The notes under the pieces: generated by a model
The model's database searches: none
The model's input: the letters and a program-made list of their open reading frames with translations, nothing else
What the model was told of the DNA's origin: nothing
Part shown: positions 33,874-45,979 of the stretch, one piece after another
How the letters are laid out: each line of letters opens with the position of its first letter
Numbering within the stretch: the stretch's first letter is position 1
Translations under genes and position numbers: made by a program
Assembly (NCBI GenBank): GCA_022376465.1
Contig: JACDTU010000026.1
Location: 62,001-126,000, forward strand
From: Cubamyces lactineus
Lineage: Eukaryota > Basidiomycota > Agaricomycetes > Polyporales > Polyporaceae
Direction of reading: 5' to 3'
DNA length: 64,000 bases

Positions 33874-36771
33874 TCATGCGATATGTGTGGGGTGCCGATG
33901 CTCCAAGGTGGGGACTTCGACCTCCAGTGGGGCCTCGCTCACCTGCACACCGCCCTTGACCTTCTTGATGTCCCCATCGGGCTCGTCCTCGAGGATGATG
34001 TCCTCCGAGACATCGCTGGTCGGCGTGCTCGGGCGGAGCTTCCGAGCCCTGCGCTCGTCGCGGCGCGACAAGAGATACGTTGCCATCGCGAAGACCACTG
34101 TAACGAGACGATCACTCAGAATGCCGTCATGGTACCAAGACCAAGGAAGACGTACTCATCGAGAAGTTGATGCATGCCGTCGCGACGTTGCCCTTAAACA
34201 CCCTAAAAGAAACCCGAGATCAGAGAATCCCACCGCGACGCGATATGACAACATGCCTGGGTTGTTCAACTTGCGGGAAGATGACGCTGGTAGGCGATAT
34301 GCGTGAGCCTAATAGTGCCGTTCGCAAGCCTCAGAATAACTCACATAGGCAGCCATGCTTGCACGACGTATGCGAACATGTTGCAGGATGCGACGATAAA
34401 CGATCGTTCTGAATAGCTGGTAAGCTACTCCGAAGCAGCATAGACGGCGAGCCACAGACACGTACTCTCATTGTCGTGACCACTCAGCTCATTCGCCCAC
34501 GCGAGGATCAGACCTGACAGACCTCCGGCACATCCGGTCTGAGACAGAGAACGTCAGTGAAGCATGCCTGGGTAAATTCACGAAGATACACTTACGAAAT
34601 AGTAGAAGATCCATCGCCTGAGGGTGCCCAGTCAATACTACGGTGACGTTCATCTGTAGTCAGATGGACGTACCTAGTGATGTGCTCGTATAGTGGCGTC
34701 GCAGCGAGGACGATGCATGTTATCATGCTCCACGTCTACATAGAGGTGAGTATGGGACAAGCAATCAGGACGTGTAGAGACATACCCCAGCGAAGATCAT
34801 AGGCGGCCATCTTGCTCGGACAATATCCGACCACCAGGCATAGATGAGGGCTATCGTCGAGAGTTGAGTAGATATTCCCGCAGAGTATTGGCAGGACGAC
34901 TCACTCGTGACCACTTGTATAGCTTGGATACCAAGGGGGTATGTGTTGATCTGTCCAACAGTGTATACTTGGTGGCCTGGCGTGTTGAAGCTCTTGAGCC
35001 TGGAAAGTTGGTTCTAGTGAGGGAACGGTGAATGCGGTGGATCAATGATAACGTACCAGAAGATCATGGAGTTCGCTGGCCCATTTCCGTTGTTGAACTA
35101 CGTCAATGGTGAGCATGCAATGATGCGACGCCCGTTGTGGGACGTACCAAAATGTACACTGTGAAGACTGTCAGCTGCGTCCCAACATTCCGACTTGAAT
35201 TAAGCACTCACAAGGGACAAGCGTGTAGATATGCCATGTCGTGAAGAAGCCGAGAACCTGTAAATTGTGAATATATGCTGTCTTCGCCACAATAATCGGT
35301 CTGACCTTCTTCCGAGTGAAGGGTGCGGGCGGCTTCCTACCGATCTCAGCCATTCGCCTCTTGCCAATGTCAATCTGTTCCTGCGTGTAAAAGATCGATG
35401 GCTTTGTCGTTGTCGGAAGGTCTGACGGTCCAAGAATTAATAAGTTATCTACGCATGCGGAGGACGTTGGGGTATACGTACCCGGCATGATCAAGAACCC
35501 AAGCAAGGCGATTGGAATGGTAATGATACCGTCGATAATAAAAAGCCCTAGGTGCCATAACGCTGTGTGAGTGGGTATTCGCCACAACAGCTTGATATGA
35601 CGAGACGCTCACACTTCCAGCCCGCAAGACCATGCACGCCATTCAGGCCATTGTAGGCACCCTAGAATCAACGTGTCAGTGGTTGAAGAGGAATGGCAGA
35701 AACATTATGACGCACCGTTTGCAGGAAACCGCTGAACATCGGCCCCAGAGCACTTGCAGTCTATGATCAGGTCAGTATACGAAAAGCTGTTGGAGGGTCC
35801 TGTCACACGCACATGGAAGATGCATGCACGTTTACCAAGCTCGTCACCCTTATACCAGCTTCCAATGACATATTGTATGGCTGGATAGAAGGTCGATTCA
35901 GCGAGGCCTAAGGTCATGAGCATTCATTCAGTACTTTAATCCTTGAGACGATGTATCAGGTATACGCACCGACGAGGAAGCGCACTGCAACCAATGTCTC
36001 GAAGTTCTTCGCACTAGCGAGCACCATGGTGAGAACGCTCCAGATGACCTCCATGGCGGGAATCTGGTGAAGAATGGACGCATCTATATAGCTGAAAATA
36101 TGAATACGACCTGTACGCAACGTACCCATATTGATGGCCGTATCCTGGTGATCAGCATACTGCACGCAATAGTCAGCATAGTCGCTCAGTGGCGCAGAAA
36201 TCGCCCAACAGCGTACTTTGAGGGGATTTGTCCTATGACATATCCGCACGTCCACGCCGTCGTGATGTAGTTTAGCTGGTTCCCGTGCCTCAGGGACGTT
36301 TAGCGAGCACGCCCTACTTTATCACGTAGACAAATCTTACAATCCCAGACTGTGGCCAGATCAGCGCTGTCGTCGTAACAGATACATGGCATTCACTTAC
36401 TCCTCTTGCATCCCTGAGACGTATGCATTCTATTGAACATTGATGATGTTAGAACGGCCGTTTGGTTGATGTAGGGAGGAAGATGATTACCGTGATGTTT
36501 TGCTGATCTAAATACGTAGAGACGTGACTGTTAGTCAGGGAATAGTCGTGCAAAAGGAAAATACTCATTTGCTAAAGTAGGACAATGCCGCATATGTGAG
36601 GAGGCAAGCATCGAGTTTGAAGAGGAACTGGCGTTCGGCTGGAGGCTTGTCCCAAGTGTCCCTAGTGGACGGGTCCGAGGATCGTCGTGTTAGCGAAGTG
36701 CGCCCAAGAAATACTCTCACGTACCAAATGTAGCTCGTCCAAGGGCGCGACTTCACGCGATGAACAGACAT
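33874..36771 (-). CDS. MFS transporter, allantoate permease (anion:cation symporter) family
   Basis: About a dozen exons. The ones I can bound well are 36725-36771 ([16 protein letters not shown]) and the next, which begins at 36661 ([31 protein letters not shown]). Downstream, in order: [135 protein letters not shown] and a charged tail. This is the usual order of TNA1/DAL5-type carriers for nicotinate, allantoate or related organic anions. It sits in the plasma membrane with 12 helices. Exon 2 ends in SYFSK followed by ATGAGT, where a GTGAGT donor would be expected, so one splice is non-canonical or damaged. The exon after MQEE is also short of two or three residues. Confidence 0.8.
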
Positions 36772-37977
36772 ATCGACAGATGATGACCCGGACAAACTGG
36801 AGGGAGCTGCTTGGACGCAGGTCCGGAAGAACACGCAACCCTCTCTCCATCGCTAAATACCATTCATTTTGCTCCCCACATTGGTAGCCGACCAGGCACT
36901 AATCGACTGCTAGCCCGCCGTAGATAGAGCGGTTAGAATTGCACCATGGCGGCAGGCTTGTGAATCAGGATGGTGTTCTATGGTTAAGATGAACTATTAA
37001 GGTTATAGCACGCAAGATCACACAATATAGAAGCATCACCTCGAGCCGCTGCCCTATCAGACTGCGGATATTCAACGCACATGAGTGTCACTTGCAACCA
37101 CGGATTGTTGGGGCGTTGGTAGCCGCGGCGTGTGCTTGCTGACGGACGGCAGTACCGTACATCGCACTGTATGAACGATCGTCGTTTGAGGAATGTTAGA
37201 ATCGGTTAAGCGCCCATGTAGAGCTGTAGAATGCGGCCGCCAGCGCTTAATCACCATACGACTTGACCTGGCATTCAATTTCGCTTCAACGGAGAACTTG
37301 CGTCGATCAAAACTTAGATACCTATACCACATCACAGTATCGTTGCATGAAGACAGCAACAGCTTGCGTCTCAACGCAACAATGATTACCATCCCAATGT
37401 CGGGCCCCGGCGGGTCTAGTACGACAAGGTTCTACAATCGTCAGAGTGTCGGCACCTGCGCATCATGAAGACCGATGCTTGCGTTTATGCCGATACCGGG
37501 GAGCACGGCGGTAAGTAATTCTCTGGATCTTAGGCCATGTGCTGAACTGCCGTGTTAGCCCGTCGAAGTCTGTCCTCAGAACGTCTGCAATGGCAGATGT
37601 CGACGGCTAATTAGCACCGTCCTGCTGACAAAACTACGAAGCAGTCTGCGGGCATGAACAATCCGAAGATTGTGAACGGCCCCTGGATGACCCTCCATTC
37701 AGTCACCACTTATCTGCAGGCTGCAGATAAGCAAGGTGTGGAGCATGGGACCAAAGTCACAGGACAATTCGTCGTACTTCGTCAAGGTCTCACCATCCCG
37801 AATTGCGATGAGGTGACTTGTTCCCATCTCGCATAGGCGCGCCTATACCTTGAGCTTCGCGATGACGGTCAAAAGCGTTCAAAAGAGGTGCTCGACGCAG
37901 ACACCCACCGCGCCTCCCACTGCCAGATCCACTATCTCCATACGCCCCGTCGTCGCCGTCGGTCACACGCGTTAATC
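36772..37977. other. Intergenic, no gene seen
   Basis: 1.2 kb between the divergent MFS and dioxygenase genes. A 60-codon frame at 37654-37836 has no recognisable motif. Confidence 0.45.
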
Positions 37978-39632
37978 ATGCCTGTTCCGGTCCCTGAGCT
38001 TGGTTCCTTCAATTACGTCCCGGAGACGAAGGTTCGTGGGCTGTGGATCCCCGTGCTCGGGACCGAGCTGAGAACCTCGCATCGTCGTGTTTCAGGAGGA
38101 TCTCGATTGGGCAGATCTAGTAACGCTTGACTTTAGCAAGTACGGGACGCCGGAGGGTAAGAGGGAGCTCGCGAACGAGCTCGTCGAGGCTGTCCGCAAG
38201 CACGGCTTCTTCTACGTCAAGAACTTCAATATCTCTCAGGAGCGCGTCAACCGCCAGTTCTCCATCGGCAAGCAGTTCTACGAGATCCCGCTCGAGGAGA
38301 AGCTCAAATACGTTCCTGAGGGACTTGGTGAGTCTCGTCTCGCGCCGATATTGATTCCAGAGGCTCATTCGCTTCCGTAGACAACGGCGCTTTCAACGGC
38401 TATGTACCTGCTGGCCGCAGGATGTAAGTCGTATATCAAAGATTGTTCTTGAAGCTCTCTCAATGAAAGATAGTCTGGATGCGGCCTCTGGTTTGAGGGA
38501 CCGCGTAGAGATATACAATATCCCGAGTGAGTGATCCATGATTCGAATCCGCTAGTAGAAGATGCCAATGCAATTAACCTGAAATTGTATCATAGAGTTC
38601 AACGGCGACTTTAAGCATGAACATCCTGCTATCATTCAGCAGAACCTCCCCGAGATCGAGGAGTTCGCACGTGTGAGTCTCATACTTCATAGCAGTTTGC
38701 GATATGAATCAACGTATTGAACTACGCCAAAGTCCTTGCACAGTGAGGTTCTCGACCCGTTGCACGTCCTTCTCGCAATCGCTCTAGAGCTCCCCGAGGA
38801 CTACTTCACCAACATCCACAAATACGACGTTAAGAGTGAGGTAAGCGAAGGTGTTCCGTTTCAGCTCCGAATACCCATTAACGAACTCCCCAACTCTTCC
38901 CTAGGACCACCTACGCTACATGAAGTACTCCAAGTACACGCCAGAAGAGAACAAGAAGATTGGCAAGCTCTGGGTACAGGGCCACAGCGACCTCGGTTCG
39001 TGGACGCTGCTCTTCCGCCAGCCCGTTGCGGCGCTTCAGATCAAGAACAACACCACTGGCGAGTGGAAGTGGGTGAAGCCCCAGGACGGCACGCTCACGG
39101 TCAATGCGTGTGATGCCCTCTCGTTCTTGACGGCCGGTTACGTCAAGAGCACGATTCACCGGTATGTTCCCGTCGGTACCACCGAAAGCCGTTGTACGCA
39201 GTATCTGACATAGCGATCCAGCGTCGTCTCGCCCCCGAAAGACCAGGAGCACGTTGACCGGCTCGGCCTGCTCTACTTCTCCAGGTGAGACTGGATTAGA
39301 TAGCTGTCGAAAAGTGCACACTGACACGCGGCTACTATACGACAGGCCTCACAACGACGTCAAGCTCGCGACCGTGCAGTCCCCTGTGCTCCAGCGCGAG
39401 GGTTACACACAGAACGAATTCGAGAAGTCTGGCAACCCCGTCCCGACCATGGAGGGTAAGTTTCGCATTCAGCCTCACTACTGACATCGCGCCGACGCTG
39501 ACATCGGCGTGATTACCAGAATGGACATTTGCCAAGCAGAAGTGGCAAAGGACGAAGAACGTCATACGCGGAGACCCGAAGTTCGAGACTGCGCAGATTC
39601 TTCCCGGCTGGCAGGAGAAGGTCTACGCGTGA
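37978..39632 (+). CDS. 2-oxoglutarate/Fe(II) dioxygenase, isopenicillin N synthase-like, 369 aa
   Basis: Ten exons: 37978-38031, 38096-38327, 38381-38423, 38474-38526, 38596-38672, 38733-38840, 38905-39161, 39222-39284, 39346-39455, 39520-39632. The N-terminal DIOX_N region (about 20-130, VRKHGFFYVKNFNI) precedes the double-stranded beta-helix. Iron ligands are His216 and Asp218 in GHSDLGSWTLLF and His274 in STIHR. The Arg that normally holds 2-oxoglutarate would lie near YFSRPH (about 296), but the usual RxS spacing is altered. It is cytosolic. The substrate is unknown; fungal relatives act in secondary metabolism or on flavonoid-like and gibberellin-like compounds. No biosynthetic cluster is visible around it. 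Confidence 0.88.
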
Positions 39633-40296
39633 TGCTATGAGTGTACGCGATGGGGATATTTTCGCAATCGTTGGATGGATGCGTCTTGTCAATGTATTAT
39701 ATTCGGATCACCGCCTGTGCAACGAACAAATACCCCCTTCGTATCTGTGATCGAGGCTCAATCGCAACGAGAACCATTCAAGACTGAATCGTCTCGCGAC
39801 CCGTCCCTCCGATCACACGCATAACTCTCCCTCCATACACCAAAACACACCGTGACCCGCATACCAGCAGTACAAAGTACGCACGCTGAAGTCAGGAAGT
39901 CTAGACGTGATCATTATTCAAGAAGTCATGGCTGCGAGTGGTAATACATTTGTAGTACAAAACAAAGATGCGAGGTATAACTTATGTGCACGAAGAAATC
40001 CAACACAGGACGGCGGGCGAGTGTGGGGGGTGGGGTAAAGGGAGGCGAAGCGGGGGCAAGATAAGTATAGACAGCGCAGAATAGCCGGATTACGAAGGTA
40101 CGAAAGCGACCGGAGCAGCGAATGCGCGACGAACAGAGCGGGAGGGAAGGGTCGGAGGTAGAGCGGGAAAGGCAAGTAGTGTGTCCAGTGTACAAAATGG
40201 GCACCAAGAGAAGCGCGCGGGGAGGCCCCCAGTGCATCCAGGCGCGCAGCACATAGACGATCTACGTCAGAGAGATCTCAGAAGAGCGCTAGCAGC
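39633..40296. other. Intergenic between convergent genes, no gene seen
   Basis: The 3' regions of the dioxygenase and MYND genes meet here. The frames present are low-complexity. Confidence 0.45.
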
Positions 40297-41290
40297 TCAT
40301 CCGTAGAAGGTCCTGCGGATCACAATCCCGTCAATGTCCATACATACATGCCCAAGCGCTGGGAAGCTACTCACCCCCTTGCCGTGGTGGATATCGGCTT
40401 GAAGTCCGTCCGCCCAGACTCGACGAAGTGCTGGAGGACCTGAGGCCAGTCCTCCCGGGTATCCCACGTGATGCGGGATGGCGAGTCGACCTCGACGGGC
40501 ATGACCTGGCTGATCTCCCCGCACTGGATGAGGACGACCGCGCAGCCAATGCCTCCGCTCTTACGACACCGCTCCTCGCGGCGGAGGATGTCCTGGCCGA
40601 CGAGGGGGTCGTTATCGGTCACGTACGTCCGCGGAACGATGTGCGTTGCCTTGATTGAGAATCTGTGGGATAGCGATGACGCGCTGTGAGCACGAGTGCG
40701 GCGACCAGTGTACAAGGTTCGCGACCACTTACCGGCGAAGAGGGTCTGATGATGAGTGGCGGTAGTTAAGTTCGATCAGGAGGGCGTTTTGGCGGATGTT
40801 GGAGGGCAGCCGCTTTAGCTGGAGAGCTTGGAAGCCCGCCCAGCTGAGCAGGGAAGAGTGTGCAGATACAAACTTCCGGAGGTTCTTGACGAGACTCTCG
40901 TCGATCGAGTTGTGCCCGGGCTGCTTGGCGGTTGAAATCTGCGACGCGGTGTGTTGGCAGATCTGCCGGTGCGATGGCCAGTGTGCCTTCTGACAATCCT
41001 GAGACTGCGAATAGTATGTCAGACTTGTATTCAGCGACACATGGCCGGAGCAGACTCACGCAATATTGTGTGGTCATCTGTCAGAGAGCCAGTGTGGTGT
41101 GAGCGAAAGTGATCGAGGTCAGAGAACGATCTGGACTTACGCAGCCGCCACAAAGGCGGAAGCGACCGAGGTGAGGTTGTTCTACTGCTCCGCACTGGTC
41201 GCAGAGACGGTACCCTCGTTGTTTAGGAGCTGCGTGGGTTGGCGCAGTGAAGTAGTTGGCAGCAGCGGGCTGGGTGTATACAGCAGCCAT
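40297..41290 (-). CDS. MYND-type zinc finger protein, 254 aa
   Basis: Five exons: 41141-41290, 41060-41077, 40733-41004, 40375-40683, 40297-40312. An 18-nt exon (MTTQYC) supplies part of the finger. The joined sequence LCDQCGAVE...LCGGCMTTQYCSQDCQKAHWPSHRQIC has the C-x2-C, C-x2-C, C-x3-C, H-x3-C ligand pattern of a MYND domain (about 29-72). The rest (about 85-254) has no domain I recognise. MYND fingers mediate protein-protein contacts, often in transcriptional regulation, but there is no SET domain here. The last exon codes only TFYG and the stop. The start is at 41290; alternatives downstream would cut into the finger. Confidence 0.85.
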
Positions 41291-43900
41291 TTCGGAAAGT
41301 AGACAGATATTGCGGCTGGGTAAAGCGTATCTGAGGTGACTTGTGATGACCCCGCCATGGCTTCCTGCCGTGCGTTTTTATAGGCAAGACGAGGCATGCT
41401 GGACTGAATATTCGTTGAGGCGTATGTGGAACGCGGTCCTGGGCAAAGTCGCAGCGCTTGTGGCCAATTGTAATCGACGCGGGCGCTCACGCCACCCGGT
41501 TTCCTTTCTGGGGGAGGAGATTACCGATGGGTTCTTGTCTTTTTGTCTCTGTCGCTCACGCGTCGAGGCTCGCTCCGTCTCACCCCGTCCGTTATTGTCT
41601 CGGCTGCGTTCTCGAAAGTAATATTTCCTCCGTTCCATCTCCCACACAAAAGATCCATCGACAGCGTGCATACGCTCCAGTCTCCTTTAACAAAAAGCCC
41701 GGCCCGCACCACTTTTTGTCTCGCCCTCGCTCTGACGACCGTACGCGATTCTCGAAGTCTGTTCGAATCTTCGTCCACCACCACCCCAGAAGATGCCTCG
41801 TCGAGCCGGCATCTGTCAATGCTGCGGTACTGATCAGTGTCTGCAGCTCACCCATCTCCGCGCGCTGACGTGGAGGCCTCGACCTAAGCGCTGCCGAGCC
41901 GGTACACTTCAGAAATGAAGCGAACGGTATGGACGAGATGCCTCAAGGGGCATTGCCCTGGGCTTCGAATGATTCATGCGCCCAGCCCCCTGATCAAAGT
42001 TCAGCATGAGCATCCTCCCTACATCCTTTCAAGGACATGCTCCTGAAATATCGGCAGCTCGGAGCAGCGAGAAGATCAGCCAGTCGACGGAACCTCGACG
42101 CCATTAATCACCACGAGATTGCGCAACGCGTAAGGGTCATCTACGTGTCTGTGGAAGTTGCCGTACTTCTCGACACGACGCATCGCTTTCTCGTTGATCT
42201 CCAAACTCTACAGTGCGGACTTTGTCACGCATGCTGTACATCCACAATCTAACAGTACCAGCCACGACTGTCCACCTTCTGAGTATTCCTAAATGTTGCA
42301 CATCCCTCGCGTTCTTGTCCAGTAGGTGAGCTGATCCCCATCGTTTAATTGATTGATGTTTCGTCTACATTGATACTGACAGGAACTTTGAGTTCTACAT
42401 GCTTACAGCGCCGTGGCGGACAGCTGCTGCTATCGAGGGGCTACATCCATTCCAAAGTGCTAGCCGTGCGTTGGCCGCCGCAGCTTCTCCTATGAAAGCA
42501 TTGGACGCACCTTCCGTCGTATTCCCGAGCGACTGTTGTCGGGGTATGCAGCGCTCCTGTTGAGTTCGGAGTTGGAGGCAACACGACACAGTCAGGCTTG
42601 ACCCCGGGCCCGGTAAAGGGACGCGAATGATTCCTCTCGTCCAGCACAAGCGCGTTCTCCGACAGCCAAAATCTATTCTGAGCTCTGAGCTGGGAAGAAA
42701 TAGCCTCTCACGCAGTGCTTCATGTTGCAGCGACAGAGGTACGTCTGACCGTCTAGCTCCACTCCAGACGCTCTACAGGCATGTCGGTCTCCAGACCGAA
42801 GGCCGATGGACGATTTGGCATCCAACGGTAGCGTTAATGTCCATGCTTTCTCGTCTGAAAGTGCTGCAACAAGCTATCAAGGTCTGCATCTGAATCGGGC
42901 GCCCGCCATGCTTGTGTGGTGTTGTAGCTGCCCGCGATTCTGTAGGCGCTGCGGTATGCAACTATCGTGGTACGTTCGATCACCCCCTGCCCTGCGCCTA
43001 AATAGTGGGTGTCAAGTCTTGCACTGCACATGTCGGTGCAAAAGTAGCGACTGCTAACTGAGCTTAATCACAGGTATAGCGCTGACGCTACTCTTCGAAG
43101 TAACAAGCACGCCAAGATGACTTGTCGCAGTCTCAGGGAGCCGTTCACCGAGACGCAAAATCTTCGGTACATCACCAAGCATACTGTGCTTGCTCGTGCG
43201 GATTCCGCTAGATACCCACCATGACGACATGTTCGAGAGTCGAGACGCAGCCCAAATTGTTCCTAGCGCGATGGACGGACACGGGCGCCCGGCGCAATCT
43301 CAGTAAGCACTCTCACTAACTGATGTCCCAGGTCCGCACTTCTGATCTTCACATGTCTGGGTAGTTGAGCAGCGATTGCACACGCCAACCCGCACATCGA
43401 CGACAGTTCCATGTGCGGCGACGGACAGTATGATAGCGCTGACGGGCGCTAGAGCCCAGGGGCGGCGGGGGCGGGGCTGTTGGAGAGGCGGGGGAGCTCG
43501 GGATTGGCCCGATCGGGATATGATCCGCCCCGTGTCAAGCTCCGTCAGCCACTCAGCCACAGACTGGGATCTAGATGGGAGGAAAGAAACAGTCAGAACT
43601 TTTCCGCGTCAACACATACCCACTCAGTCGCCCATTGCCTTGCCATTACCCACCCACATCCCCATCTCCGGCGCGTCGCGCTCCTACATAACGTCCTAAC
43701 TTATAAACTAACCCCCGCTGGGCGGTCTCGCGTTACCTCCCTCTCACCGTCGACCATCGGACCATCCACTTTTACCCTCTCCATTCTATCACACCCGCAC
43801 GCTGCCCTTCTGACTACCTAGATCCGCCGCCTACTCAAATAACCTCTGTCAAGTGCGGGCGTTCTGACCGTCCACCACCTCATTAATACTCGCTCGCACC
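41291..43900. other. Long intergenic region, no gene seen
   Basis: 2.6 kb between two divergent genes. Many overlapping frames exist on both strands but none has a domain or a consistent splice pattern. 43440-43500 is strongly G-rich. 43600-43900 is C-rich, typical of a fungal promoter and 5' leader. Confidence 0.45.
43701..43707 (+). promoter_or_regulatory. Possible TATA box of the IDO gene
   Basis: TTATAAA about 195-200 bp before the start codon, followed by pyrimidine-rich leader sequence. Weak evidence by itself. Confidence 0.4.
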
Positions 43901-45479
43901 ATGGATCACCTACCTCCTAATCACTTCCTCAACCTCCCGCGCCCCGACGTCTTCGTGCCGACGCTCGCGGGCACCCCAGACACGTCCACGCTCGCTGCGC
44001 ATGACTTCGACGTCGACACGCGCACCGGATTCATGCCTCCCGAACCCCCGCTCACTCGTCTGCCTAGCGCATGGGAGCCATGGGAGGCCGCCCTAGAGGA
44101 CGCGATACAGAGCAAGCTTCAGCTCGCGGAAAGACCCGATCTTTCCGACGAAGAGAGGGCAAAGTCTGAACTATGGCGCGACCGTGTGCGCGAGGTGAGC
44201 CCTGGCTTCCTGATCCGTCCGGCGGGCCGCAGGAGGGCTCATGCTTCTGCGACGATAGCTCCCGATACTGCCCATAGCGGACCTCAAGTCCTCTGAAGTC
44301 CGGCTCCGGCGCGCACACCACGTACTGGCGTGGATCATGCATTTCTACGTGCACACTACCCCCACATCGGTACACAACATCCATATACCCCCGCCTATCA
44401 CCGTCCCCCTCCTCCAAGTCTGCGCACAGCTGCAGCTCCCGCCCGTTCTCACCTATTCAGACGATGTGCTCTATAACTGGGCCTTCAAGACGCCGCCGGC
44501 GTCGAACATCCTGTTTGCTCCCAAGCAAGAGCTACACAACCTCCGTTGCCTCACGTTATTCACGGGCACCCGGGACGAGGAGGAGTTCTACCTATCGTCT
44601 GCCCGCATTGAGCTGCGGGGCGTCGAGGCGCTTTCCGTAATGCGGGCGATCATGGACGAAGCGTTCGTCGGGGACGCAATCGCCATCCGACGTATTACGA
44701 CATACCTGCGAGCTCTAGCCGATGTCATTCGGGACTTGAGGGAGCTACTCGCGGGTGTGCGACAGGGTTGCGATCCACAAATATTCTACGACGAGATCCG
44801 TCCGTGGTTTAAAGGCGCGGACTCGGATACCAAGGGTTGCAAATGGATCTTTGACGGCATCGAACTCGACCCGACGCTTGAAGAGCCCACCGAGCTTTCG
44901 GGTCCCAGTGCAGGCCAGAGCTCTCTCATCCACGCTTTGGACATCTTCCTCGGCGTGGACAGATATTCTCACTCTCACTTCCCCGTTGGCCGCTCGCAGA
45001 ACTCCTCATCCTCATCCGCATCCTCGTCCTCGTCGTCGCTGAATGACTCGTCGGCACCGTCGGCCCCTTCATCGACATCGAGCTCCAGCGGCTCCCCCTC
45101 TACGATGGCGTTCAGCTCCGCGCCGGGTCCTCCTCCCAAGGTGCCCTTCCTGACGCGCATGCAATCATACATGCCCCGGCACCACCGGGCGTTCCTCCGG
45201 CACCTCCAAGCGAACCCGCGTCCCTTGCGGAGGCTGGTGGAGCAGTCAGACGACGAGGCGCTCCGAGAGGCATACGATGTCGCGGTGACCGCGCTCAAGG
45301 AGTTCCGAGACGAGCACGTGCGCATCGTCGCGCTTTACATCCTCATTCCGTCGCGTAAGGCCGCGGGGGTAGACGAAGCAGATAGCGGGCCTAAGGGCAC
45401 GGGAGGTACGGACGCGTTCCAGTTTGTGAAGGGCGTCCGGGACCAGACTGCGGGCGCGTTGCTTTCAAGGCGAGAGTAG
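43901..45479 (+). CDS. IDO: Indoleamine 2,3-dioxygenase, 504 aa
   Basis: Two exons: 43901-44194 and 44259-45479. The splice joins VRE to LPILPIADLKSSE. Family landmarks include RRAHHVLAWIMHFY, IPPPITVPLL, LPPVLTYSDDVLYNW, the FLGV segment, FLTRMQSYMPRHHRAFL and EAYDVAVTALKEFRDEHVRIVALYILIP. The proximal heme His is the one in DEHVRIV (about 451). The enzyme opens the indole ring of tryptophan to N-formylkynurenine, the first step of the kynurenine/NAD pathway, in the cytosol. An approximately 35-residue Ser-rich insertion (encoded at about 45000-45110) separates the FLGV segment from MQSYMP and is probably a disordered loop. Fungi often keep several IDO paralogs. Confidence 0.93.
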
Positions 45480-45979
45480 CGGCATGTATATTCAATGGCC
45501 CTGCGAAGTGTACATCGATGTCTGCTCTCAAACAGTAGTTGTACTGTCGTATTGTTTAGACAAGTTCTAGTGTTGTTTACGGCAGTTAGAGCCGTTGTAC
45601 AATTCACTCAGTTTGTGGTCTGTGTACCTCCTCTTCAAATAGCGCGGATATCGAGCCAAGTCTTTATGCGTGGATATGACTGTGGAAGACCTTCAGAGGA
45701 CCATATCATACTCGGCGATGACTCACGCGACTCGGGTACGCGAGCTGGTGCCACAGGCGCGTCAAGGAGACGCCGGGCCGATGCTGTCTGGGCGCTAAAA
45801 GTATCGTAGGAGAGCTGCAGCTGTTCGCACTTGCTACTCCGAGGAGCTCTTCTGTACTTCCACCACCCTCTCGGCTTTGTTCTCTGATCTCGTCTTTCAG
45901 CCCATCTTTGGTATACTTCTACTGCTTTTTGGTCCTATACAACGCACATCGGGCTTCGTAGACGACAAAACAATCCAAG
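45480..45979. other. Intergenic, no gene seen
   Basis: 500 bp containing the 3' region of IDO and the promoter of the TFIIF gene. No repeat or RNA seen. Confidence 0.45.

Noticed and set aside
38530..38550. GATTCGAATCC resembling a tRNA B box
   Set aside because: It lies in an intron of the dioxygenase gene and no A box or cloverleaf can be formed around it.
41792..41920. Short Cys-containing frame (MPRRAGICQCCG...)
   Set aside because: About 40 codons, no conserved zinc pattern, and no support from neighbouring exons.
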